A DNA stretch of 64,000 nucleotides from DATDAH01 sp963823495 (GCA_963823495.1 CAWGLV010000001.1:2604001-2668000), one strand, 5' to 3'; shown: positions 1 to 8,628, counted from the stretch's first letter. Made by a program: numbers and translations. The notes: generated by a model from the sequence alone, not told the origin.

Positions 1-86
1 CCACCTACCCCCAGCGTCCGAACCTCGACCAGGTGGCGCCCCGTCCCCTGGACCGGCCGACCTCGCCCCCGGAGCCCGCGGGGTGA
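1..86 (+). CDS. C-terminal tail of an upstream gene (partial)
   Basis: The frame ending in TGA at 84-86 is open from base 3 and encodes a Pro-rich tail ending PPEPAG. Its stop overlaps the GTG start of the next gene (83-85) in the GTGA arrangement used repeatedly in this window, which is the main reason to believe it is real. No domain is visible in the 27 residues present, so the product cannot be named. Confidence 0.35.
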   Translation, partial: TYPQRPNLDQVAPRPLDRPTSPPEPAG

Positions 87-688
87 ACGCCCTGCCGATG
101 TTCCCGCTCGGAGCCGTGCTGTTTCCCTCCATGGTCCTGCCGCTCCACGTGTTCGAGCCGCGCTACCGGGCGCTGGTCGACGACTGCGTCGACGGTGACG
201 GTGAGTTCGGGGTCGTGCTCATCGAACGAGGGAGCGAGGTGGGGGGCGGCGACGTGCGCACGGACGTCGGCACCGTGGCCCGAATCCTCCAGCTGGAGCG
301 CTTCGAGGACGGCCGTGTCGCTCTGGCCGCGGCAGGGACGCGGCGCATCCGGGTCGACCGGTGGCTGGAGGACGACCCGTACCCGAGGGCGGCGGTGTCG
401 GACTGGGACGACCCCGTGGCACCACCCCCTGATCTCGCTGACGTCGACCCGCTGTTCCGCCGCGCGCTGGCTCTCGCGGCCGAACTCGGCGAGGCCCGGG
501 CCCCCCTCGACGTGGAACTGGCCGACGATCCCGGCCTGGCGACCTTTCAGATCGCCGCGCTGGCCCCGATCGGGCCCGCCGATCGGCAGGCCGTCCTGAC
601 CGCGGAAGGGCCTCAGGGACGGGCCGAGCTGCTCACCCGACAGCTCACCGACGTCATGGAACTCCTCCGAGCCCGGCTCGGCGGGTAG
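83..688 (+). CDS. LON peptidase substrate-binding domain protein
   Basis: 201 aa from a GTG start. The N-terminal stretch (FPLGAVLFPSMVLPLHVFEP, then RYRALVDDC) is the hallmark opening of the LON substrate-binding (PUA-like) domain, and the length fits stand-alone actinobacterial members with no ATPase or Ser-Lys protease domain. Such proteins are thought to bind peptide or protein substrates; the molecular role is unknown. It is followed after 9 bases by small membrane proteins and then by a sulfur-carrier/tRNA thiolation operon. Nothing in the sequence shows a direct tie to the proteasome genes 4.5 kb downstream. Confidence 0.85.
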   Translation: MNALPMFPLGAVLFPSMVLPLHVFEPRYRALVDDCVDGDGEFGVVLIERGSEVGGGDVRTDVGTVARILQLERFEDGRVALAAAGTRRIRVDRWLEDDPYPRAAVSDWDDPVAPPPDLADVDPLFRRALALAAELGEARAPLDVELADDPGLATFQIAALAPIGPADRQAVLTAEGPQGRAELLTRQLTDVMELLRARLGG

Positions 689-697
689 AAAGGTCCC

Positions 698-1021
698 ATG
701 CCGGACACCCAGGAGCGCAACATCGTCGGGCAGGGTCAGGACGTCTGGGAGCTCCTGGTCGCCTACGCCCGACAGGAGACCGTCGAACCCCTCAGAGGGC
801 TCGGCCGGTGGATCGGCGCCGGCGCGGGCGGCTCGATCCTCATCGCCACGGGGATCTCGCTGCTGTTGCTCTCGGCCCTGCGCGCCCTGCAGACCGAGAC
901 CGGCACCACGTTCACCGGCAGCCTGTCCTGGCTGCCGTATGTCATCGTTCTCCTCGGTGCCGTCCTCGTCGGTGCCGGGTCGTACTGGGCCGTCATGTCC
1001 AAGAAGGGGAAACGACTGTGA
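698..1021 (+). CDS. Phage-holin-family (Actinobacterial Holin-X like) membrane protein
   Basis: 107 aa, ATG start with a GAAAGG-type ribosome site just upstream. Two hydrophobic segments (about residues 48-66 and 80-100) are preceded by an amphipathic N-terminus (WELLVAYARQETVEPLRGLG), the layout of the actinobacterial Holin-X/DUF1469-type family. These are housekeeping membrane proteins in actinobacteria, not evidence of a prophage. Its stop overlaps the GTG of the next small gene. The function is unknown; a membrane-organising role is only inferred. Confidence 0.6.
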   Translation: MPDTQERNIVGQGQDVWELLVAYARQETVEPLRGLGRWIGAGAGGSILIATGISLLLLSALRALQTETGTTFTGSLSWLPYVIVLLGAVLVGAGSYWAVMSKKGKRL

Positions 1022-1242
1022 CCACCGGCAACGGGTCCGCCACGAAGCCGATCACCAGAGAGGACCTCCGGGCCGGGTTCGCCGGCCTCCAGGGCGAGGT
1101 CACCGAGACGGCCACGTCGGCCCGGGACACCCTCCTGCTCGTGGGCGCCGCCGTGGTGGCCGTGATCGCCGTCGCCGCCTTCCTCCTGGGGCGTCGGAAG
1201 GGCAAGCAGGACAAGACCTACATCGAGATCCGGCGCGTCTGA
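1018..1242 (+). CDS. Small single-pass membrane protein
   Basis: 74 aa from a GTG at 1018 that overlaps the preceding stop by four bases (GTGA), implying translational coupling. Residues about 37-57 form one transmembrane helix (LLLVGAAVVAVIAVAAFLLG) followed by a basic GRRKGKQDKTY segment, so the C-terminus is probably cytoplasmic. The N-terminal helix resembles the region found beside holin-X partners. No enzymatic motif is present; it probably acts with the upstream membrane protein. Confidence 0.65.
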   Translation: MTTGNGSATKPITREDLRAGFAGLQGEVTETATSARDTLLLVGAAVVAVIAVAAFLLGRRKGKQDKTYIEIRRV

Positions 1243-1243
1243 C

Positions 1244-1462
1244 GTGCTGCCCATGGCCCGGCGACGGGCGATCACCGAAGGGGTCTTCGGCGGCAACCGC
1301 CGCTGGCTGGTCCTGGGCGGCCTGGCCTGGGCCCTGCGGGCCTACCAGTACGCCTCGAGCCGGGAGCCCGAGGTGGTCTACCGGGCCGAGATCCGACCCG
1401 GTGAGACCGTGGTGCTCGAACGCCAGGCGCCCAAGAAGACCCGGCGCGGCCGGAGGTCCTGA
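1244..1462 (+). CDS. Small basic hypothetical protein
   Basis: 72 aa, GTG start one base after the previous stop. It has a short hydrophobic stretch (RWLVLGGLAWALRAYQY) between basic segments and a beta-like tail ending KKTRRGRRS. Third gene of a tightly spaced small-protein operon at 698-1462. I recognise no family; the position suggests a shared function with its two membrane-protein neighbours. Confidence 0.6.
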   Translation: MLPMARRRAITEGVFGGNRRWLVLGGLAWALRAYQYASSREPEVVYRAEIRPGETVVLERQAPKKTRRGRRS

Positions 1463-1486
1463 GCCCCCACCCGGCAGACTGGGGCC

Positions 1487-1792
1487 GTGAAGGTCCTGCT
1501 CCGCAACCCCCGACGAGAGCTCGACGTCGTCGGCCCGATCCGCGTGCTCACGCTCCTGGAGCGCCTCGAGCTCAACCGGGAGTCGGTCCTGGTCGTGCGA
1601 GGCAGCACTCTCGTCCCCGGTGACGCCCTCCTCGCCGACACCGACGAGATCGAGATCCGCCCCGTGATCTCCGGCGGCGACGGACCCCTCCCGGCGCTGC
1701 GCGGCGGAGCGGAGCAGCAGCACCGACGCCCCACGACGGCGACGCCGGAGTTGCCGAGCCCCGCGAGGCCACTCGAATGCGACGGCTCGTGA
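1487..1792 (+). CDS. ttuB: MoaD/ThiS/TtuB-like ubiquitin-fold sulfur carrier with C-terminal extension
   Basis: 101 aa from GTG. Residues 1-64 match the beta-grasp sulfur-carrier fold (MKVLLRNPRRELDV, VRGSTLVPGDALL, EIEIRPVISGG), including the diglycine at 63-64. Such carriers are adenylated at the terminal Gly and carry sulfur as a thiocarboxylate. The next gene is a TtuA-type tRNA thiolase, so the partner is probably TtuA in thiolation of tRNA position 54. Oddly, 37 Pro/Arg-rich residues follow the diglycine, so the Gly is not terminal; cleavage, or a non-canonical carrier, would be needed. The stop overlaps the ttuA GTG start. Confidence 0.75.
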   Translation: MKVLLRNPRRELDVVGPIRVLTLLERLELNRESVLVVRGSTLVPGDALLADTDEIEIRPVISGGDGPLPALRGGAEQQHRRPTTATPELPSPARPLECDGS

Positions 1793-2736
1793 AGTGCACC
1801 GTGTGCAAGGGGCCGGCCGTCATCGACGTCCGGCGCCACAACGCCAACTTCTGCGCCGAGCACTTCCTCAAGCTGTGCCGTGACCAGGTGGGCAAGGCCA
1901 TCAGCCGCTTCGGCATGCTCGAACCGGGTGAGCGGGTGCTCGTGGCGGTGTCCGGGGGCAAGGACTCCCTCGCCCTGTGGGACATCCTGATCGACCGGGG
2001 CCATCCCACCGATGGCCTGTACGTGGGACTGGGGATCGGCGACTACAGCGACTCCTCAGCCGAGTACGCCCGGGCGTTCGCCCGGGAACGCGACCTCGAG
2101 CTGATCGAGGTGGACCTCCGTGAGACCCACGGCTACGACATCCCGACCGGAGCCCGCTCCGCCCGACGGGCGCCGTGCTCGGTGTGTGGGATCTCCAAGC
2201 GCCACGTCTTCGACCGGGCGGCGCTCGAGGGCGGCTACGACGCCCTGGCCACCGGCCACAACCTCGACGACGAGGCCGCGGTGCTCTTCGGCAACGTCCT
2301 GCGGTGGGAGACCGACTACCTGGCCCGGCAACAGCCGGTGCTGCCGGCCCGGGAGGGCTTCCCCCGCAAGATCAAGCCCCTGGTGCGCCTCGGCGAGCGA
2401 GAGACCGCCGCCTACTGCATCCTGCGGGGCATCGACTACGAGGTCGAGGAGTGCCCCATGGCCGTCGGCAACAAGCACCTCGGCTACAAGGAGGCCCTGA
2501 ACGCCATCGAGTCCACGTCACCGGGCAGCAAGCAGCAGTTCTACTTCGGGTACCTCGAGCGGGCGGCCGGCCGCTTCACCGTCGAGGACGACGAGTCCGC
2601 CGACGGCGTTCGTCTGTCGGCCTGTGGGCGCTGTGGCGCCCCGACCCCGGGCGATCTCTGTGCCTTCTGTCGCCTGGCCGAGCGCGCCTCGAAGGCCCAG
2701 CCGGTCGCCGCGCCCGTGCGCAAGGTGGCCTCCTGA
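1789..2736 (+). CDS. ttuA: TtuA/Ncs6-family tRNA 2-thiolation ATPase
   Basis: 315 aa from the GTG at 1789, which overlaps the previous stop (GTGA); an ATG at 1777 is in frame, but the 1789 start gives the expected N-terminus with the first zinc site immediately after it. An N-terminal Zn ribbon (CTVC then FCAEH), PP-loop SGGKDSLALWD for ATP, central CSVC plus a later ECP cysteine (the typical three-Cys Fe-S site) and a C-terminal CGRC/CAFC ribbon define TtuA/TtcA-group II enzymes. The role is sulfur transfer to a tRNA uridine in the T loop using the thiocarboxylated carrier. The downstream trmI overlaps by one base. Confidence 0.9.
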   Translation: MKCTVCKGPAVIDVRRHNANFCAEHFLKLCRDQVGKAISRFGMLEPGERVLVAVSGGKDSLALWDILIDRGHPTDGLYVGLGIGDYSDSSAEYARAFARERDLELIEVDLRETHGYDIPTGARSARRAPCSVCGISKRHVFDRAALEGGYDALATGHNLDDEAAVLFGNVLRWETDYLARQQPVLPAREGFPRKIKPLVRLGERETAAYCILRGIDYEVEECPMAVGNKHLGYKEALNAIESTSPGSKQQFYFGYLERAAGRFTVEDDESADGVRLSACGRCGAPTPGDLCAFCRLAERASKAQPVAAPVRKVAS

Positions 2737-3509
2737 TGGCCGGCGGGCCGCTGATCGCGGGCGACCAGGTCATGCTCATCGACAGCAAGGACCGCCGGTA
2801 CCTCGTCCGCCTCGAGGCGGGTGGGGAGTTCCACACCCACGCCGGGATCCTGCCCCACGACGGGATCATCGGGTCCGAAGAGGGCGCCCTTCTCCGGGCC
2901 AACTCCGGCGTGACCTACCGGGTGATCCGCCCCACCCTGACCGACTTCGTCCTCAAGATGAAGCGCGGGGCCCAGGTCATCTACCCGAAGGACCTCGGGC
3001 CCCTTCTGCTCCTGGCCGATGTCTTCCCCGGCGCGCGCATCCTCGAGTCCGGGGTCGGCTCCGGGGCGCTGTCCATGACCCTCCTGCGAGCCGGCGCGCA
3101 GATCGTGGGCTATGAGCTGCGCGAGGACTTCGCCGCCCGGGCCGAGGCCAACGTCCGTGACTTCCTCGGCGAGGAGGCCTTCAGCCGGTACCGGGTCGAG
3201 ATCCGCGACTGCTACGAGGGCGTCGACCAGACCGATCTCGACCGCGTCGTGCTGGATCTCCCCGAGCCCTGGCAGGTCGTGCCCCACGCCGCCAAGGCCC
3301 TGCGCCCGGGCGGGATATTCGTCGCCTACACCCCGTCGGTCATCCAGGTCAGCCAGCTCCGCCAGGATCTGGACCACGCCGGCTTCTTCTCGGCCGAGAC
3401 CGTCGAGATCCTGGCCCGGACCTGGCACGTCGACGGCCTCGCCGTGCGCCCGGATCACCGCATGGTGGCCCACACCGGGTTCCTCACCCACGCCCGCGCC
3501 CCGGGCTGA
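2736..3509 (+). CDS. trmI: tRNA (adenine-58-N1) methyltransferase
   Basis: 257 aa from an ATG whose first base is the last base of the ttuA stop. N-terminal beta domain, then a Rossmann SAM site (ILESGVGSGALSMTLLRAG), YELREDF as the acidic ribose-binding region, and DLPEPW as the post-motif-IV catalytic segment of the TrmI/Trm61 family. It makes m1A58 in the tRNA T loop. It is coupled with the sulfur carrier and TtuA: in Thermus, m1A58 promotes 2-thiolation of T54, so this operon probably builds both T-loop modifications together. Confidence 0.93.
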   Translation: MAGGPLIAGDQVMLIDSKDRRYLVRLEAGGEFHTHAGILPHDGIIGSEEGALLRANSGVTYRVIRPTLTDFVLKMKRGAQVIYPKDLGPLLLLADVFPGARILESGVGSGALSMTLLRAGAQIVGYELREDFAARAEANVRDFLGEEAFSRYRVEIRDCYEGVDQTDLDRVVLDLPEPWQVVPHAAKALRPGGIFVAYTPSVIQVSQLRQDLDHAGFFSAETVEILARTWHVDGLAVRPDHRMVAHTGFLTHARAPG

Positions 3510-3518
3510 CCCGCCCCC

Positions 3519-4682
3519 ATGAACGCCCTCGACGTGCTCATCCTGGTATCGGCGCTGTCGGCGGGGGCGGCGGCGTGGCGCCTCGGGTTCGTCGCGCGGG
3601 CGACCTCCTGGATCGGCATGGCCGCCGGCGTCTACCTGGCCGCCCGGTTCCTCCCGTCGCTGCTGGACCGCCTCGGCTCGGCCAGCGAGACCCAGGCGTT
3701 CTTCGCCGTGCTGGCCCTCCTGGTCGGCGGCGGGTTCCTGGGCCAGGCCGTCGGGTTGCTCGTCGGCGGCCGGCTCCGGGTGGCCATACCCGACGGATCG
3801 GCCCACACGCTGGACAAGACCATCGGTGCGATCGTCGGCGTCCTGGGGGTCCTGGCGCTCCTCTGGCTCATGCTGCCCACCATGGCCAACGTGCCCGGCT
3901 GGCCCGCCGACCTGGCCCGGAACTCGAGTGTGGCCCGGGCCGTGAACGCCGTGCTGCCGACACCTCCGGACACCTTCGCCACCCTCGGGCGCTTCGTCGG
4001 CGACGACCGCTTCCCGCACGTCTTCGATGCCCTGCGGCCGGCGCCCGACCTGGGGGACCCGCCGGCCCGCACCGGCATCCCGGGAGCGGTGTCGGACCGG
4101 GTAGCCGCCTCCACCGTCCGTGTGGAAGGGGAGTCCTGTGGCCGTCTGCAGGAGGGGAGTGGCTTCGTGGTGGCCGCGGACCTCGTCGCCACCAACGCCC
4201 ATGTCGTGGCCGGCAACACCGCAACCGAAGTGATCCGCACCGACGGCAGCCGGGCCACGGCCACCATCGTGGCCTTCGACCCCGACCGCGACCTCGCGCT
4301 GCTCGCCGTACCCGGCATCGACCGCCCCGCATTGCCGCTCACCCAGGCCGAGACGGGCGATCGCGGCGGTGTCTTCGGCTACCCGGGTGGCGGCGACCTG
4401 CGCATCGCCCCGTTCCAGATCGCTCGTCGGACCCTGGCCCGGGGCACCGACATCTACGACGCGGACCGCACCGAGCGCGACGTGTTCTTCCTCTCGGCCG
4501 GCCTGGCTCCCGGGGATTCGGGCTCGGCCCTCGTCGACCGCTCCGGGGCGGTGGTGGGCGTCGCCTTCGCCATCGCCCCCGACCGGGGCGATGTCGCCTA
4601 CGCGCTGACCGACGTCGAGCTGGAAGCGGTCCTGGACGCGCCGAGATCCGGGGCGTTGGACACGGGGCCGTGCCTGGTCTGA
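3519..4682 (+). CDS. MarP-like membrane-anchored serine protease (CvpA + trypsin-like domain)
   Basis: 387 aa. Residues 1-130 form about four membrane segments of a CvpA/colicin-V-production domain; residues about 185-375 are a periplasmic trypsin-like domain. The catalytic triad is visible: His228 (TNAHVVAG), Asp258 (DPDRDLALL), Ser334 (APGDSGSALVD). Cys209 in ESCGR and Cys385 near the end may pair in a disulfide, as described for MarP of Mycobacterium. MarP cleaves a peptidoglycan hydrolase during acid and oxidative stress; the substrate here is unknown. It is convergent with the ferredoxin gene, 55 bases apart. Confidence 0.88.
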   Translation: MNALDVLILVSALSAGAAAWRLGFVARATSWIGMAAGVYLAARFLPSLLDRLGSASETQAFFAVLALLVGGGFLGQAVGLLVGGRLRVAIPDGSAHTLDKTIGAIVGVLGVLALLWLMLPTMANVPGWPADLARNSSVARAVNAVLPTPPDTFATLGRFVGDDRFPHVFDALRPAPDLGDPPARTGIPGAVSDRVAASTVRVEGESCGRLQEGSGFVVAADLVATNAHVVAGNTATEVIRTDGSRATATIVAFDPDRDLALLAVPGIDRPALPLTQAETGDRGGVFGYPGGGDLRIAPFQIARRTLARGTDIYDADRTERDVFFLSAGLAPGDSGSALVDRSGAVVGVAFAIAPDRGDVAYALTDVELEAVLDAPRSGALDTGPCLV

Positions 4683-4737
4683 ACCGGGGTGGTCGACCTC
4701 GGGCGGCGGAGGTGACGGCCCGCCGGGAGGGTTCGAC

Positions 4738-4974
4738 TCAGTCGATCTCGATGAAGATGCACTCGCCGGGGCACTCCTCGGCGGACTCGATGGTCGCCTC
4801 TTCCTGGCCGGCGGGGACCACGGCGAGGCCCTCGGGGCCACCGGGGTCGCTGAAGACCTTGTCGCCTTCCTTCACGTAGGCCAGCCCGTCGTCGAGCAGT
4901 GTGAAGACGTCGGGCGCGATCTCCTCGCAGAGGCCGTCGCCGGTGCACAGATCCTGGTCGATCCAGACCTTCAT
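4738..4974 (-). CDS. Ferredoxin (single-cluster, 3Fe-4S/4Fe-4S type)
   Basis: 78 aa from an ATG with an AGGAGAA ribosome site upstream. MKVWIDQDLCTGDGLCEEIA and ECPGECIF give the Cys pattern C-x5-C plus CPGEC of small actinobacterial ferredoxins that serve cytochrome P450s and other oxidoreductases; a longer upstream reading is open but lacks family similarity. The gene is divergent from mpa with 187 bases between starts. Redox partners are not in this window. Confidence 0.9.
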   Translation of the reverse strand: MKVWIDQDLCTGDGLCEEIAPDVFTLLDDGLAYVKEGDKVFSDPGGPEGLAVVPAGQEEATIESAEECPGECIFIEID

Positions 4975-5161
4975 CGCGTGGGTTCTCCTGGGGGGTCTAA
5001 GGGCCGGAGCCTGGGCCGTTCCATCGGCCCGATGTCGAAGGACTCTAGCAGTCACCACCAATAAACACGGAGATCCCGGTGGAATCTCGGAGTGCCCTCC
5101 GACACCCGACGGAGGTGCCACGGACTTCGCCAGGCACCTGTGTAAGGTCGCCGGAGAGGAG

Positions 5162-6934
5162 GTGATCGGCATCAGCACCCCAGGTGACGACGCAGCTAAG
5201 GGCACTCCCGACCACGACGCGATCGCCACGCGCGAGCAGTTGGCCGAGCTCGAAGAGGAGGTCGTCGTCCTCCGCCGCCGCCTCCAGGAAGCGCCCAAGC
5301 GGGTCCGCACCCTCGAGGAGCGCCTGCTGGAGACCAAGGGCCAGCTCGCCCAGGCGGTCTCCCAGAACGAGAAGCTGACCTACACCCTCCGCGAGGCCCG
5401 CGAGCACATCGCCACGTTCCGCGAAGAGGTCGAGAAGCTGACCCAACCCCCCTCGGCCTACGGCACGCTGCTCGGGGTCAACGACGACGGCACCGTGGAC
5501 GTGCACTCGGGCGGGCGCAAGATGCGGGTGTCGGTGCACCCCGAGCTGGGCGCCGAGGACCTCGTCGGCGGCAGTGAGGTCGTCCTCAACGAATCGCTCA
5601 ACGTGGTGCTCACCCGCTCCGGTGAGGTGACGGGCGAAGTGGTGGTCATCAAGGAGGTCATGGGCGATCAACGCGCCCTGATCGTGGGCCGGGCCGACGA
5701 GGAGCGCGTGGTCGACCTGGCCGACGCCCTGAAGGGGGAGCGGCTGCGCTCCGGCGACCACGCCCTGATGGACACCCGGTCGGGGCTGCTGCTCGAGCGC
5801 CTGCCCCGGCCCGAGGTCGAGGAGCTCGTGCTCGAGGAGGTGCCCGACGTCACCTATGAGGACGTCGGGGGTCTCGACGAGCAGATCGAACAGATCACCG
5901 ACGCCGTGGAGCTGCCCTTCGTCCACCAGGACCTCTTCGCCGAGCACAAGCTGCCGGCCCCGAAGGGCATCCTGCTCTACGGACCGCCGGGCTGTGGCAA
6001 GACCCTCATCGCCAAGGCCGTGGCCAACTCGCTGGCCAAGAAGGTGGCCGAGCTCACCGGCGACGCCGAGGCCCGCAGCTACTTCCTCAACATCAAGGGC
6101 CCCGAGCTGCTCAACAAGTACGTGGGCGAGACCGAGCGTCAGATCCGGCTCGTGTTCCAGCGGGCGCGGGAGAAGTCCGAGGAGGGTGTGCCCGTCATCG
6201 TCTTCTTCGACGAGATGGACTCGCTGTTCCGCACCCGGGGCACCGGCATCAGCTCCGACATGGAGTCGACCATCGTGCCCCAGCTGTTGGCCGAGATCGA
6301 CGGGGTCGAGGCCCTGAAGAACGTCATCGTCATCGGGGCCTCCAACCGCGAGGACCTCATCGACCCGGCCATCCTGCGCCCGGGTCGCCTCGACGTGAAG
6401 ATCAAGATCGAGCGACCCAACGAGGAGGCGGCGGCGGCGATCTTCCACCGCTACCTGACCCCCGACCTGCCGCTCCTGCCCGCCGAGGTCACCGACCTCG
6501 GCGGCGGGGATCCCGACAAGGCCGTGCGGGCCATGATCGAGACCACCGTCGAGGAGATGTACCGCGACGACGAGCGCAACCGCTTCCTGGAGGTGACCTA
6601 CCAGAACGGGGACAAGGAGGTGATGTTCTTCAAGGACTTCGCCTCCGGGGCCATGATCGAGAACATCGTTCGTCGGGCCAAGAAGCTGGCCATCAAGCGA
6701 CTCATCGCCTCGGGTGAGAAGGGCATCTGCACCGAGGACCTCCTGCTGTCGATCCACCAGGAGTACAAGGAACACGAGGACCTCCCGAACACCACCAACC
6801 CCGACGACTGGGCCAAGATCTCCGGCAAGAAGGGCGAGCGCATCGTCTACGTGCGCACCCTGGTGTCCTCTGACGCCGAGACCCCCGGCGGCGGCCGCTC
6901 CATCGAACGGGTCGGCACCGGGCAATACCTCTAG
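5162..6934 (+). CDS. mpa: Proteasome-associated AAA+ ATPase Mpa/ARC
   Basis: About 590 aa. An N-terminal coiled coil (about residues 22-95) captures Pup; two OB domains follow; the AAA module has Walker A GPPGCGKT, Walker B VIVFFDEMD and an arginine-finger region, and the protein ends GQYL, the tyrosine motif that docks into and opens the 20S core. It unfolds pupylated proteins for PrcAB. The start is uncertain: a perfect AGGAGGTGATC (5157-5167) overlaps GTG at 5162, while an in-frame ATC at 5171 sits at ideal spacing from it (587 aa). A -10-like TAAGGT lies at 5143-5148. It heads the proteasome region, 169 bases before dop. Confidence 0.95.
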   Translation: MIGISTPGDDAAKGTPDHDAIATREQLAELEEEVVVLRRRLQEAPKRVRTLEERLLETKGQLAQAVSQNEKLTYTLREAREHIATFREEVEKLTQPPSAYGTLLGVNDDGTVDVHSGGRKMRVSVHPELGAEDLVGGSEVVLNESLNVVLTRSGEVTGEVVVIKEVMGDQRALIVGRADEERVVDLADALKGERLRSGDHALMDTRSGLLLERLPRPEVEELVLEEVPDVTYEDVGGLDEQIEQITDAVELPFVHQDLFAEHKLPAPKGILLYGPPGCGKTLIAKAVANSLAKKVAELTGDAEARSYFLNIKGPELLNKYVGETERQIRLVFQRAREKSEEGVPVIVFFDEMDSLFRTRGTGISSDMESTIVPQLLAEIDGVEALKNVIVIGASNREDLIDPAILRPGRLDVKIKIERPNEEAAAAIFHRYLTPDLPLLPAEVTDLGGGDPDKAVRAMIETTVEEMYRDDERNRFLEVTYQNGDKEVMFFKDFASGAMIENIVRRAKKLAIKRLIASGEKGICTEDLLLSIHQEYKEHEDLPNTTNPDDWAKISGKKGERIVYVRTLVSSDAETPGGGRSIERVGTGQYL

Positions 6935-7103
6935 TCGCCGCCCGCGCGGCTCCTGCGGCCTACGGCAGCCATCGGTGGCTGTCGCCCGAGTCGCTCGGCG
7001 GCCGACTCCGCCGCCTCGATCCCCGCCGCCGGCGCAGGCTGCCGGGCCGAACGGTCGGCTGGCCGGCCGGTCGGCCGTCCCACGGCGTGGATAGGGTCGG
7101 TCC

Positions 7104-8612
7104 GTGGCGATCGACAAGATCCTGGGGGTCGAGACCGAGTACGGGATCATCGTGCGGGGCGCCGCGGAGTCGAACCCGATCGCCGCCTCGTCGGTGCTGA
7201 TCAACGCCTACGTCAACGAGCTGGCCGGAACCGACCCGCCCGCCGGGGCCCGGGTGGGCTGGGACTTCGAGGACGAGTCGCCGGGCAACGACGCCCGGGG
7301 CCTGCCTCCGGAGGGCACGATGGCTCCGGAAGTCGAGACCCACCTGGTCAACGTGGTGCTCACCAACGGCGCCCGTTACTACGTCGACCACGCCCACCCG
7401 GAGCTGTCCACCCCCGAGTGCGGTGACGCCCGGTCGGTGGTGCGCTTCGACCGCTCGGCCGAGGTCATCCTGCAGCGCTCCATGGAGGCCGCCGGACGCC
7501 TCCTGCCCCCGGGCCAGGAGATCGTGGTCTACAAGAACAACTCCGACGGCAAGGGCAACTCCTACGGAACCCATGAGAACTACCTGATGGACCGGGCGGT
7601 GCCGTTCCCCCGGATCGTCCAGCACATCACCCCCCACTTCATCACCCGCCAGATCTTCTGTGGGGCGGGCAAGGTGGGCAGTGAGGCCCCCGGCCTGACC
7701 ACGAGTGAGGTCCCGTACCAGCTCAGCCAACGGGCGGACTTCTTCGAAGAGGAGGTCGGGCTCGAGACCACGCTCAAGCGCCCGATCGTCAACACCCGCG
7801 ACGAGCCCCATGCCGATGCCCAGCGGTACCGGCGCCTGCACGTCATCATCGGCGACGCCAACCTCTCGGAGGTCGCCACCTTCCTCAAGGTCGGCACCAC
7901 CGCCATCGTGCTGGCCATGATCGAGGACGACGTCCTGGCCCGGGACCTGCGCTTCGCCCGCCCGGTGCCCACCCTGCGCCAGGTCTCCTACGACCTCACC
8001 CTCGCCAGGGCCTTCGAGCTGGAGGACGGCTCGACCATCACCGCGCTCGAGGTCCAGTGGGAGCTGCTGGACCGGGCCCGCAAGTACGCCGAGTCCGAAG
8101 GCCTGGCCGTCGTCGGCGAGGAGGTCGGCGCCGAGGTCCTGCGCCGCTGGGAGGCGGTGCTCACCGGTCTGGAGACCGACCCGATGAGCCTGGCCGGCCA
8201 ACTGGACTGGGTGGCCAAGTACCGGCTGCTGGCCGGCTACCGGGAGCGCCACGGCCTCGAGTGGTCCGACGCCCGCCTGGCCGCCATGGACCTGCAGTAT
8301 CACGACCTCCGGCCCGGGAAGTCGCTGTTCGCCCGCCTCGACATGGAACGGATCATCGACGACGACGAGATCGAGTCCGGTGTCACCCTGCCGCCCGAGG
8401 ACACCCGGGCCTACTTCCGGGGGACGTGCCTGGCGCGGTTCGCCGAGTCCATCGTGGCCGCCAACTGGGACTCGATGGTGTTCGACGTGGGGGAGGACCC
8501 CCTGCGCCGGGTGCCGATGATGGAACCCGGTCGCGGAAGCCGCGCGCACGTCGGTACGTTGTTGACCGAAGCCAAGACGGCGGCCGAGCTGCTCGACAGA
8601 CTCGGGTCCTAG
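7104..8612 (+). CDS. dop: Pup deamidase/depupylase Dop
   Basis: 502 aa, GTG start. Opens ILGVETEYGI (ATP-site Glu of the glutamine-synthetase-like fold). Residues about 43-75 contain the Dop-specific loop rich in Gly/Asp/Pro; TNGARYYVDHAHPE carries the catalytic Asp; later NTRDEPHADAQRYRRLH is shared with PafA. Dop removes Pup from substrates and deamidates Pup-Gln. Because Pup here already ends in Glu, depupylation is the likely main job. A TAGGGT -10 element at 7092-7097 ends six bases before the start codon, so the mRNA is probably leaderless. Pup follows after 16 bases. Confidence 0.96.
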   Translation: MAIDKILGVETEYGIIVRGAAESNPIAASSVLINAYVNELAGTDPPAGARVGWDFEDESPGNDARGLPPEGTMAPEVETHLVNVVLTNGARYYVDHAHPELSTPECGDARSVVRFDRSAEVILQRSMEAAGRLLPPGQEIVVYKNNSDGKGNSYGTHENYLMDRAVPFPRIVQHITPHFITRQIFCGAGKVGSEAPGLTTSEVPYQLSQRADFFEEEVGLETTLKRPIVNTRDEPHADAQRYRRLHVIIGDANLSEVATFLKVGTTAIVLAMIEDDVLARDLRFARPVPTLRQVSYDLTLARAFELEDGSTITALEVQWELLDRARKYAESEGLAVVGEEVGAEVLRRWEAVLTGLETDPMSLAGQLDWVAKYRLLAGYRERHGLEWSDARLAAMDLQYHDLRPGKSLFARLDMERIIDDDEIESGVTLPPEDTRAYFRGTCLARFAESIVAANWDSMVFDVGEDPLRRVPMMEPGRGSRAHVGTLLTEAKTAAELLDRLGS

Positions 8613-8628
8613 ACGACGAGGGTGATCG

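Noticed and set aside
698..1242. Prophage holin gene
   Set aside because: The holin-X family is chromosomal in actinobacteria and there are no other phage genes in the region.
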